Origin: JAJEDW01 sp963555775
GTDB lineage: Bacteria; Acidobacteriota; Terriglobia; 20CM-2-55-15
NCBI GenBank assembly: GCA_963555775.3
Contig: CAUVWY020000010.1
Location: forward strand, 682,001 to 746,000
Direction: 5' to 3'
DNA: 64,000 nt
In this document: piece by piece, positions 52,557-60,456 of the stretch
Layout of the letters: the number at the start of each line of letters is the position of its first letter
Position numbering within the stretch: position 1 is the first letter of the stretch
The notes under the pieces: model-generated
What the model was told of the DNA's origin: nothing
Database searches by the model: none
Seen by the model: the letters and a program-made list of their open reading frames with translations, nothing else
Position numbers and translations under genes: made by a program

Positions 52557-53392
52557 AGCCACACGTTCACGTCACGGAAGCCGGCAAACCCAGGCGCGTC
52601 ATGGAACAGGCGGGGCCGCGCGTCCCGGACGTTCTTCTCGACCTGGCCTTTCTCCCATCCGGCGCCAAGCGTGCAGAACGCCGCTTCGAACAGGAAATGG
52701 CTCACCATCGCCTTGAACCGGGCGTTGACCACCCGGGCCTTCCCTCGGCCCACTCGGTCCACCGCTGTCTTCATGTTGTCGTAGATGCCCCGCCGGGGCA
52801 CGCCACCCAACGCCGCCAGACAATAGTTGTGGGCGTCGAACAGCATCTCGTGGGACTGCAGCGGATAAGCCCGCAGCATGAACGCCCGGCTGTGGCAGAG
52901 TTTGAACTGCGCCACCATCAGCTTCGTGCGTTCACCGCAGATGACCACCCAGTCCTCGCTCCAGTCGAACTGGAACGCTTTGCCGGGCGCAAACACCAAC
53001 GGCACGAACGTGTCCCGGCTCACCTTCGAGGCTTCTTGCCGTTGGCGCCGCCATACCCGCGCAAACGCCGCCACACGGTCATAGGACCCCGTTTAGCCAA
53101 GCTTCATCAACTCGCCGTGCAGCTGCTTGAGATTACGCCGCTCCTTGCGACCCCGGGCCGATTCCCGCTTCAACCACGACGCCAGCAGTCGGCGTGTCCT
53201 CCCGCACTCGGCGTAACCGTCCAGTTTGCTCCGGCTCCTGCGCTTCGGATAGACCGCCTCCAGAGCGCCGTTCACCAAGTGTTTGCGGATCGTATTGCGC
53301 GACAGCTTCGTCCGCCTGCTGATCTCTCGAATCGATATGCCCTCTCGTACATGCCAGCGTCTGATCACACTCAATATCGCCACGTCTATCAC
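52557..53392 (-). pseudogene. istA: IS21 transposase IstA, N-terminal part with nonsense codon
   Basis: From ATG 53390-53392: MIDVAILSVIRRWHVREGIS, IREISRRTKLSRNTIRKHLV (HTH), then a TAA near 53093 (MKLG-stop-TGSYDRV where relatives read GYTGSYDRV), then VAAFARVWRRQRQEASKVSR, FQFDWSEDWVVI (first Asp), YDNMKTAVDRVG (second Asp) and LGAGWEKGQVEKNVRDARPR (Glu), truncated after RDVNVWL at 52557. Confidence 0.85.
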
Positions 53393-53498
53393 TCCTTTGC
53401 CCTCCTGCTCGGTTAATCGGCAGGAATGGGTTTACACGTGGGTCAACTTTCGATGCAAATACCCGATTTAAGTGGATCAGTTTTGGGTGCAAATCAAC
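52557..53498 (-). mobile_element. IS21-family element 3 (one end and part of istA)
   Basis: The outer end on the right has two direct repeats, gggtcaactttcgatgcaaa and ggatcagttttgggtgcaaa, finishing atcaaca at 53498 (TGTTGAT when read inward), the arrangement of IS21 ends. The remainder of istA, istB and the far end are lost at IS91 copy n. Confidence 0.8.
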
Positions 53499-53550
53499 AG
53501 CGGGCGCGCAGCGCCGCGTTCTCGGCCTCCATCCGGTCTTGATCAGTCAT
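53499..53550 (-). pseudogene. Start of an unrecognised gene cut by IS21
   Basis: The minus strand has a strong site (GGAGGAGGG) and ATG 53548-53550 opening MTDQDRMEAENAALRAR, then the IS21 end. A coiled-coil-like start such as that of transposase or regulator proteins; not assignable. Confidence 0.35.
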
Positions 53551-53803
53551 CCCTCCTCCCTCTACCCACCGCCTCGGACGGGGGTGATTCGATCCGTTTC
53601 CGTTCTTTCACATTGAATTCGCTTATTATTCGCGAAAATACAAAATAAAGGACACTATTATCACACAATATTGTCTAGAATTATTGGGGAAATTGTATGT
53701 GGGCCTCCCGGGAAGCCGGGCAGGCAGTGCGGGGGCCTCCGCGACCGGGACCGTGCGGAGCGTCCCGGAGCATGCAGGGAAGACAGGGAAAGGGAAAACC
53801 GAA

Positions 53804-56800
53804 ATGGATCGTTTGTCGGAGTCCGGCGCCATCGCCGGGAGCAAGGAACCGCGGACCTGCCGGGCGGACGTCGCGCCGCCGCCACGGACCGCCGCGACCC
53901 TGCCGCGCGGCGCGCGGGCGGCAGCCGGGGCGTTGGCCGCCCTGGCGCTCGGCTTTGCAAGTTTGCTCCATGCTGCCGAGACGACGATCTCGCAATTCGC
54001 TGGCGGCGCAACATGGTCCCTGCACGGCGAGACGTCGCCAGTTCCGGGCGGCACGTACACCTACACGATCACCCGCACCGCGGGGACTCAGCCGGATAAT
54101 GAGTATGCCGGTTTCCATGTCCCTTCTACGTCCAGTTCCGTCGCGCATTCCAATCTGGGTTCGAACCCGATGTCGTGCGGCACGGGGAAATACTTTTGCG
54201 CCAGTTTTTCGCCGGCGAGGAGTCCGGGCATATGGAACAACCTTCAGGGTCATCACACGATCTACACCGAGATCTTCAACAACACGACAATAACGGCGAC
54301 ATTGACCGTCACCGCGGATACGCCGATCGGGACGACCATTTCCTTCGGAGCAATCGTAAATAACGGCCGACCGAGATCCGGCGGGTTGCTGTTGACGGTT
54401 TCCACCGCCCCCACCAAACCGCCGGATCCCACGCCGCCGACCCTGGTGTCGGCCACCACCAAGACGCTCACCATCGAGTGGACGCACCCGGGTGACGGCG
54501 GCTCGCCGCTCGTTCGCAACTACTTGCACTACCGGGTGCAGGGCACCACCGAGTGGAGCGACTGGCACGCGGGCGAAACGCCGGTGACGCGCGCGGCCAT
54601 CGGGGGTCTTCAGGCGAATACGGCGTACGACGTACGGGTCAGTGTCACCAATGCCCGCGGATCCAGCGAGTGGGTCATGGGGGCGACGGCATTCAGCACG
54701 CGGGCGAACACCCCGGCGACGGGGGCGCCCACGATTACCGGCACGGCGGGGGTCGGGCAGGTGCTGACGGCTTCGACCACGGGCATCTCCGACGCCGACG
54801 GGCGGCCGGCGAACTTCTCCTACCAGTGGGTGCGGGTGGACGCCGACGGCACGTCGAACCCGGTGGACATCCCCCGCGCGACCGCCGCGACCTACACCCT
54901 GACCGACGACGACGTGGGCAAGAAGCTCAAGGTGCGGGTGAGCTTCACCGACGACCTCGAAACCACGGAGACGCTGACCAGCGCGGCGTTTCCGTCGAGC
55001 GGCACGGTGGCGGCTGCGGTCGTCGCGTGCCCCGTGCCCGACTTCGCCGGCCGGCGCAAGATCTGGACCGCGGTGCTGACGATGGGGGACTTTACCACCC
55101 AGGGGTCTCCTCTTCGTGGATACGGTCGTTTCCCCGACGCTGGTGGTGACGGGGGTGGACTGGACCCCGCCACGTTCACCATCGGCTTGAACGAGTATGC
55201 GGTCGAAGAACTCGCCGTGGACGCAATTTTCCTCTACTTCTCCCTCCCCTTGCGGGCCATCTGGAGGACCCCGGCGACGGCCGCGCTCCGGCTGCATGTC
55301 TGCAACGCGCCCTACGACTTCAGCGATTCCCACTACGCTTGGGACGGTCGAAGCAACGTCATCCCCGAGCATGCCTGGGACACGGCCCTCGACTGGTCCT
55401 CCGTGAGCACCCGCACGGTGCACCTGAGCCTGCCGGACAACCGCTCGGCGACCGGGACGCCGGTGATTACCGGCACGGCCGAGGAGGTCGGGCAGGTGCT
55501 CGGCGTCGACGTCACCGGCATCGAGGACGAGGACGGGCTGTACGACGTCGAATACGCCTACCAGTGGGTGCGGGTGGATGCGGACGGCCTGTCGAACCCG
55601 ATGGACATCCCTGGTGCGACCGCAGCGACCTACACCCTGACCGGCGACGACGAGGTGAAGAGGATCAGGGTGCGGGTGCGCTTCACCGACGATCTCGGCA
55701 ACCCGGAGATGCTGACCAGTGCGGCGGCGGTGGCGACACCCACGGTCATCACGCGCCCGCCCAGCTATCCCGGGACCATGCGGGCGGCGGGCGGCGACGG
55801 GGAGGTGACGCTGACATGGAATGCACCATCCAGCCAGGGCAGTTCCCGGATTCAGTATTACGAGTACCGGATCGACGGTGAGGGCGAGTGGATTTCGACC
55901 GGATCGACCGACCGCATCCACACCATTACCGGTCTGGTCAACGGCCGCGTCTACTTCTTCCATCTGCGCGCGGTGAGCGCGGCCGGTGCCGGTTCCCACC
56001 GCATTTCGCCCGAGGCCACGCCCGTGGCCGACCTGGACTTTACCCATTTCACCAATGGAAGGTTCGTCACATCCACACTGGTCCTGGTGAACGCGGGCGC
56101 CTACCCGGTCCGCCCCGCCATCTACTTCTACGATCAGGACGGCGATCCCATCGAGGCCCGGAGGGTGGTGGAACTCACCCCGGATCTGGAAGTGGATGAC
56201 GACGGCGCCCTCCGTCCCCGCACGGCCATGAATCCCCTGGGCGAACTTACCATTGCCACCCACGGCCGCGGAGGACAGCGGGCCGGATCGGTCACCGTGA
56301 CCGCGGCCAGTTCCATCGGCGGGGTCCTGCGCTTCGACATCCCGGGCTTCGGCGTGGCCGGGGTTGGCGACAGTCCGACCATCGGGGATGCCCTCGTCCC
56401 GGTGCGCCGCCAGGCGACGGGCATTAACACGGGGGTGGCCCTCCGCAACCGGGGAACCTCCACCCTGACCCTGCAATGCCGATTGATGCAGGACGGGGCG
56501 GTGCTCGAAGAGGCCGACATCCGGCTCCAGGCCAACGGCCAGGACGCCCGGTTCATCGACGCGATATTCCCCGGCGCCGATACATCGGACTTCGCCGGGT
56601 CGGTGCGGTGCACCGCGCCCGACCCCGGGCGCTTTTCGCCGGTGGCCTTCGAACTGGATGGGGTCAACAGGATCTTCACCACCCTGCCGGTCGTCCCCGT
56701 GCCGGCGGTCCTGGAGCAGGAGCAAGAGGAAGAGCAGGAGCAAGAGGAGGAACAGGAGCAGGAACAGGAACAGGACGCCACACGGCTGGACTTCACGCAT

Positions 56801-57469
56801 TTCGCCAATGGCGGGAAGATCGTCTCCTCACTGGTGCTGGTGAATCCGGGCGCCGATCCCGTCCGTCCGTCCATCTATTTTTACGACCAGGCCGGCGACC
56901 CCATCGCTGCCGAGTCTCTGGTGGATATCACCGAAGAGCTGGAGGTCGACGACGATGGCGCCCTGAGTCCACGGACGGCCATGAACCCGCTGGGAGAACT
57001 CACCATCGCGACCCACGGACGCGGGGGGCAGGTCTCCGGATCGGTCGCCGTGGTGGCCGAGGGTCCCATCGGCGGGGTCCTGCGCTTCGACATCCCCGAC
57101 CTCGGAGTCGCCGGGGTCGGCGACAGTCCCCCGGTCCGGGATGCCCTGGTCCCGGTGCGCCGCCAGGAGGGCGGCATCAACACGGGCGTCGCCATCCACA
57201 ACCGGGACACGACCGCCCTTCTGGTGCGGTGCCGGCTGATGCGGGACGGTATCGTGCTCGACGAAACGATGATCCCGCTTGCCGCCAACGGCCAGGACTC
57301 CCGGTTCATCGACGAGATCTTCCCCACCGCCGATACGTCGGACTTCGTGGGGTCGGTGCGGTGCCTGACGCCCGAACCGGGACGCTTCTCGGCGGTGGCC
57401 TTCGAACTCGATGGGGTCGACCGGATCTTCACCACACTGCCCGTCGTCCCGGTGATCGAGGTGCCCTGA
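53804..57469 (+). CDS. Large secreted fibronectin/Ig-like repeat protein
   Basis: 1222 residues from ATG 53804 (AGGGAAA about 10 nt upstream; a TTG at 53684 would add 40 residues). A long basic N-region precedes the hydrophobic AAAGALAALALGFASLLHAA. Order: an N-terminal domain (about 60-200), a fibronectin type III (about 205-300), an Ig-like repeat with SYQWVRVDADG and TYTLTDDDVGKKLKVRVSFT (about 310-400), an intervening domain with CPVPDFAGRRKIWTA, a second Ig-like repeat (about 550-640), a second FnIII (about 650-740), then two copies of a domain of about 205 residues (56032-56700 and 56785-57460) joined by a Glu/Gln-rich linker at 56709-56775. Likely cell-surface; no enzymatic motif. IS91 copy o follows 20 bp after the stop. 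Confidence 0.75.
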   Translation: MDRLSESGAIAGSKEPRTCRADVAPPPRTAATLPRGARAAAGALAALALGFASLLHAAETTISQFAGGATWSLHGETSPVPGGTYTYTITRTAGTQPDNEYAGFHVPSTSSSVAHSNLGSNPMSCGTGKYFCASFSPARSPGIWNNLQGHHTIYTEIFNNTTITATLTVTADTPIGTTISFGAIVNNGRPRSGGLLLTVSTAPTKPPDPTPPTLVSATTKTLTIEWTHPGDGGSPLVRNYLHYRVQGTTEWSDWHAGETPVTRAAIGGLQANTAYDVRVSVTNARGSSEWVMGATAFSTRANTPATGAPTITGTAGVGQVLTASTTGISDADGRPANFSYQWVRVDADGTSNPVDIPRATAATYTLTDDDVGKKLKVRVSFTDDLETTETLTSAAFPSSGTVAAAVVACPVPDFAGRRKIWTAVLTMGDFTTQGSPLRGYGRFPDAGGDGGGLDPATFTIGLNEYAVEELAVDAIFLYFSLPLRAIWRTPATAALRLHVCNAPYDFSDSHYAWDGRSNVIPEHAWDTALDWSSVSTRTVHLSLPDNRSATGTPVITGTAEEVGQVLGVDVTGIEDEDGLYDVEYAYQWVRVDADGLSNPMDIPGATAATYTLTGDDEVKRIRVRVRFTDDLGNPEMLTSAAAVATPTVITRPPSYPGTMRAAGGDGEVTLTWNAPSSQGSSRIQYYEYRIDGEGEWISTGSTDRIHTITGLVNGRVYFFHLRAVSAAGAGSHRISPEATPVADLDFTHFTNGRFVTSTLVLVNAGAYPVRPAIYFYDQDGDPIEARRVVELTPDLEVDDDGALRPRTAMNPLGELTIATHGRGGQRAGSVTVTAASSIGGVLRFDIPGFGVAGVGDSPTIGDALVPVRRQATGINTGVALRNRGTSTLTLQCRLMQDGAVLEEADIRLQANGQDARFIDAIFPGADTSDFAGSVRCTAPDPGRFSPVAFELDGVNRIFTTLPVVPVPAVLEQEQEEEQEQEEEQEQEQEQDATRLDFTHFANGGKIVSSLVLVNPGADPVRPSIYFYDQAGDPIAAESLVDITEELEVDDDGALSPRTAMNPLGELTIATHGRGGQVSGSVAVVAEGPIGGVLRFDIPDLGVAGVGDSPPVRDALVPVRRQEGGINTGVAIHNRDTTALLVRCRLMRDGIVLDETMIPLAANGQDSRFIDEIFPTADTSDFVGSVRCLTPEPGRFSAVAFELDGVDRIFTTLPVVPVIEVP

Positions 57470-57488
57470 TTGCCCGGAGAACGCGTAC

Positions 57489-57566
57489 GCGGATAAGTAA
57501 AATAAGCGGCGTTCGCAGTACAGGGACTGGCAAGACGCACGACCGGAATGTCGCCGTGGGGGTGTT
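57489..57566 (+). mobile_element. IS91-type solo ori end, copy o (78 bp)
   Basis: Starts gcggataagtaaaataag and ends gggtgtt. It separates the end of the fibronectin-type gene from an integrase fragment. Confidence 0.9.
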
Positions 57567-57755
57567 TAGGTGATCACGAACGAGCGTTGCTGTGGCAGGC
57601 CGCAACGGAACGATGCGCTGTTTGCGTCCTTTCCCGGTAATTCGTACCAACGGAAGACGATCGAGGCGAAAGTGCACGGGGCAAACGTCGGCCAGTTCCT
57701 GGACGCGGGCACCCGTGTCGTAGAGAAGCGTCAAGAGGAGATACTCGCGTCGGCC
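57567..57755 (-). pseudogene. Tyrosine recombinase (phage-integrase family), internal fragment
   Basis: The minus strand reads RREYLLLTLLYDTGARVQEL, ADVCPVHFRLDRLPLVRITG, KGRKQRIVPLRPATATLVRD; the TGxRxxEL box I Arg and the GKGxKxRxvPL motif are diagnostic of tyrosine recombinases. The C-terminal catalytic HxxR and Tyr are missing because IS91 copy o replaces them, and an IS3 end cuts the other side at 57756. Confidence 0.8.
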
Positions 57756-58025
57756 TGACGTTCCCCCCATAAAACGGTCCACTTCGAGAGTGAGTTTTCC
57801 GTTAACAAGACCAGGGAGAACTCGGCATGAAGCGGAATCGATTCACCGACGAAAAGATCATCGGGATTCTGAAAGAGTCTGAGGCCGCCGCCAAGAACCA
57901 AGGGCTGTGTCGGAAGCATGGGATCAGCGAGCAGACGTTCTACCGGTGGCGGTCGAAGTACGGTGGGATGCAGGTGTCGGTAGCAAAGTAACTCAGGGGA
58001 CTCGATGCCGAGAATCGGCGGCTGG
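57756..58025 (+). pseudogene. IS3 (IS407-like) left end and OrfA relic
   Basis: tgacgttccccccataaaac at 57756 resembles an IS407-group left end. OrfA starts ATG 57827 (GGGAGA upstream): MKRNRFTDEKIIGILKESEA, LCRKHGISEQTFYRWRSKYG, then TAA 57989 and a short continuation LRGLDAENRRLAP before the repeat region. OrfB is absent. Confidence 0.8.
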
Positions 58026-58455
58026 CGCCAGGGGGCGGACCTGAAGGTTGCTGACTGAAACGAAAGATGGCGCCGACGGCGTGGCGCGTATCCACGGGCC
58101 AGAGAAGAGATGCCCCGCAAGGGAGTTCCTCAATCTTGAATATTGCGCCCGCATGGCGCGCGTCCTGGAAGTTCATGCGATCCCTGTGCGGGCAAGATGC
58201 CCGGCGTTCAACGGCGTGTTCCTCACGCCGACAGGGGGCGCGCGTAGCGGCGCGTTCCTCGCGCCGGATCAAGCGCGGCGGGCCTAAAGGTTTCTGACTG
58301 ACGTGGAAGACGGCGCGGACGGTGTGAGGGCGGCGCGGAGGAAGAAGAGCGGGCAAGATGCCCGCGTTCCCAGGGGGCGGGCCTGAAGGTATCTGATTGA
58401 ACTGAAAGTAAGGCACGGACGGTGTGGGGGCGGCGCGGGGGAAGAAGAGCGGCCA
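58026..58455. repeat. Degenerate tandem repeat array
   Basis: Three partly diverged copies of a unit containing gggcgggcctgaaggt, ctgactgaa, gaaagatggcg and gacggtgtg occur at about 58028, 58283 and 58378, with the accompanying short palindrome gcgggcaagatgcccgcg (58343; variant at 58190). Each copy is about 95 bp where complete. No coding role; the palindrome resembles dispersed REP-like repeats. Confidence 0.5.
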
Positions 58456-58610
58456 TTACCTGCTATTGGTTGATCGACAAAATCGATACGATGTGAGCGT
58501 CCGTAAGCGGTACTCGCACTCGAACGAGATCGGGGAACATTATCGAGTGTAAGGTGTCGGAGTAGTTGAGTGTCGACGTTTTTGAACGATGGCGTTCCCG
58601 GAGGTTGTCG

Positions 58611-60374
58611 ATGGCTATCTTGTTCGTTTTGACGCTGGGTTTGTTGTTTCCCGCGCACACGGTTGGCCAGGCATCACCAACGGCGTCGGTTCGAGGCGCG
58701 GTGTTGGACGCCACGACGAACGCTCCGATAGCAAACGCTGAGGTGACGTTGGTCAACGTGACCGAACGCGGCAACACGGCGACGACAACGACCGGACGGA
58801 ATGGGGAGTTCCTGTTTTCAGGAGTCCAACCGGGCCAGTATGTCCTGCGACCGCAAGGCGACGGCTATATTGACGATTCCGGGGTGTTCGTCAGCACAGC
58901 CTCGCGACAATTTTTGCTCAGCCCCGGCCAAGCCCTGACGGACAAGACGCTCCGTTTGGGCGCTGCGGGTGCGATCGCAGGCATGGTCCAGGACGAAGAG
59001 CGACAGGGTGTGGCAAATACGCTTGTGTCGGCGTTGCGCTTCCAGTATGACGACATCCGGCAAGCGTGGATGTGGATATCGATTCAAGAGGCAGTGACCG
59101 ATGAACGCGGCGAGTTTCGCATTGGCGACTTGCCTCCCGGTCGATATGTCGTCCGGACAGCGCCTTTCTCGGACGTGCCGCTTAGCGACTCCCTGGCGCG
59201 CCTTGGAGACAGCGACGAATTCAGAACGCTGCCCCGGACCTTGCAGAGGGCCATCTCCAGTGGACGAATGCCGGGGCGCCAGAATCCCGATGGACATGCG
59301 CCCATCTACTATCCCAACACCTCCGACCCGCTTCAGGCCGCCCGGATCGACGTCGATTATGGCCGCGAAGCCTATGTTCGGATTACCGCGCCACTCGAAC
59401 CCGCCTTCAGCATTCGCGGCGCCGTTGTCGATCCGACGCCTCGGAACCGGCGCCCGACCATCGTTTCCCTATCGTCGAGAAGAATCAAAATGCCGAGGTC
59501 TCAAAGCGCCGCTATCGCCGACGACGGTACGTTCGAGTTCCGGAATGTCGCGCCCGGAACCTACGACATCAATGTGATCCTGTCGACCAACGAGCCGGCG
59601 GGCACCGTGCCGGCGCCGGTTCCGAACCGTCCCCCGCTTCCCATCCCCGTGATACCAACCGCCGACCCGGACAGGCTGGTCGGCCACCGGGAAGTCACCG
59701 TCGTCGATGAGGACGTCGAAGACATCGAAATCGTGCCTCAAGTGTGGGCTGTCTCGGGCGAGGTTACCTCCAGCGGCGGAGGGACACTTCCCCAGGGTTT
59801 GTTCGTAGCGCTTCGGGGGGTCGGCCTGACGACGAATCAGCCGCCGCCGTCCCAACTGGACGACAATGCCGCGTTCCAGATCACGCATGTCCCGGAGGGC
59901 GATTATTGGCTCATTGTCACCGGTTTAAGCGGTGGGCTCCCGGATGGACTTCCGGCGGGATGGCACGTGAAATCGGCCCGCCTGGGCGGGATTGACGCCT
60001 TGGCGCCCGAGTTTCGAATCGACAGGAGCTGGGTTGGACAGCCACTCGATATTGTGCTCGGGCAATCGTCCAGCCGCCTGTCGATCACCGCCGGTGAGGC
60101 CGGCCGGCCCGAGGGCGCCGTCTTCGTCGCTGCCGTTCCCGATGCGGCGAGGCACCATCGAACCGATCTTTATCGGACGGGCTGGACCGACGAGAGAGGA
60201 TTTCTGAGTTTCGATGCGGTGGTTCCCGGTCAGTACCGGGTATTCGCCTGGGAGCGCATCGCGAACCACGCTTGGCTGGACTCGGAATACATCACTCGTA
60301 TCGAGACCTCGGGCCAGTTGGTGCGTGTGGGAGAGAACGGGCGAGCGGACGTCGAAGTGCGCGCGATTCGTTGA
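58611..60374 (+). CDS. Secreted carboxypeptidase-regulatory-like (CarboxypepD_reg) protein
   Basis: 587 residues from ATG 58611 (GGAGG 7 nt upstream; an in-frame ATG 45 bases earlier lacks a good site), with signal peptide (AILFVLTLGLLFPAHTVGQA). A first CarboxypepD_reg domain: SVRGAVLDATTNAPIANAEV ...TTTGRNGEFLFSGVQPGQYV (about 25-95), a second: GAIAGMVQDEERQGVANTLV ...TDERGEFRIGDLPPGRYVVR, a third with DDGTFEFRNVAPGTYDINVI, and later similar beta-sandwiches ending WTDERGFLSFDAVVPGQYRV. These Acidobacteria-typical surface proteins have no known enzyme activity. Complete. Confidence 0.8.
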   Translation: MAILFVLTLGLLFPAHTVGQASPTASVRGAVLDATTNAPIANAEVTLVNVTERGNTATTTTGRNGEFLFSGVQPGQYVLRPQGDGYIDDSGVFVSTASRQFLLSPGQALTDKTLRLGAAGAIAGMVQDEERQGVANTLVSALRFQYDDIRQAWMWISIQEAVTDERGEFRIGDLPPGRYVVRTAPFSDVPLSDSLARLGDSDEFRTLPRTLQRAISSGRMPGRQNPDGHAPIYYPNTSDPLQAARIDVDYGREAYVRITAPLEPAFSIRGAVVDPTPRNRRPTIVSLSSRRIKMPRSQSAAIADDGTFEFRNVAPGTYDINVILSTNEPAGTVPAPVPNRPPLPIPVIPTADPDRLVGHREVTVVDEDVEDIEIVPQVWAVSGEVTSSGGGTLPQGLFVALRGVGLTTNQPPPSQLDDNAAFQITHVPEGDYWLIVTGLSGGLPDGLPAGWHVKSARLGGIDALAPEFRIDRSWVGQPLDIVLGQSSSRLSITAGEAGRPEGAVFVAAVPDAARHHRTDLYRTGWTDERGFLSFDAVVPGQYRVFAWERIANHAWLDSEYITRIETSGQLVRVGENGRADVEVRAIR

Positions 60375-60456
60375 GAGGACCGGAGGCCGATCGAATCCGC
60401 TTTCGACCGGAAAGCCGGTTCACTCGGCACGGCCGAGTGGGGCACTCGCCGAAGAC

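Noticed and set aside
52861..52875. gcggataagc inside the istA fragment as a further IS91 end
   Set aside because: Only ten bases match and they lie within normal istA coding sequence, so chance is likely.
53681..56874. Very long minus-strand open frames opposite the fibronectin-type gene
   Set aside because: They are antisense shadows of a GC-rich gene; the plus frame has clear FnIII and Ig-like repeats and a signal peptide.
2559..57566. The evenly oriented short repeats might be integron attC sites
   Set aside because: They are identical in sequence to the end of the IS91 element at 34669 and differ only in length; no integ­ron integrase was seen and the genes between them face both ways.
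8683..57566. Dispersed repeats might be a CRISPR array
   Set aside because: Spacing is kilobases, repeats are of different lengths and carry transposase sequence.
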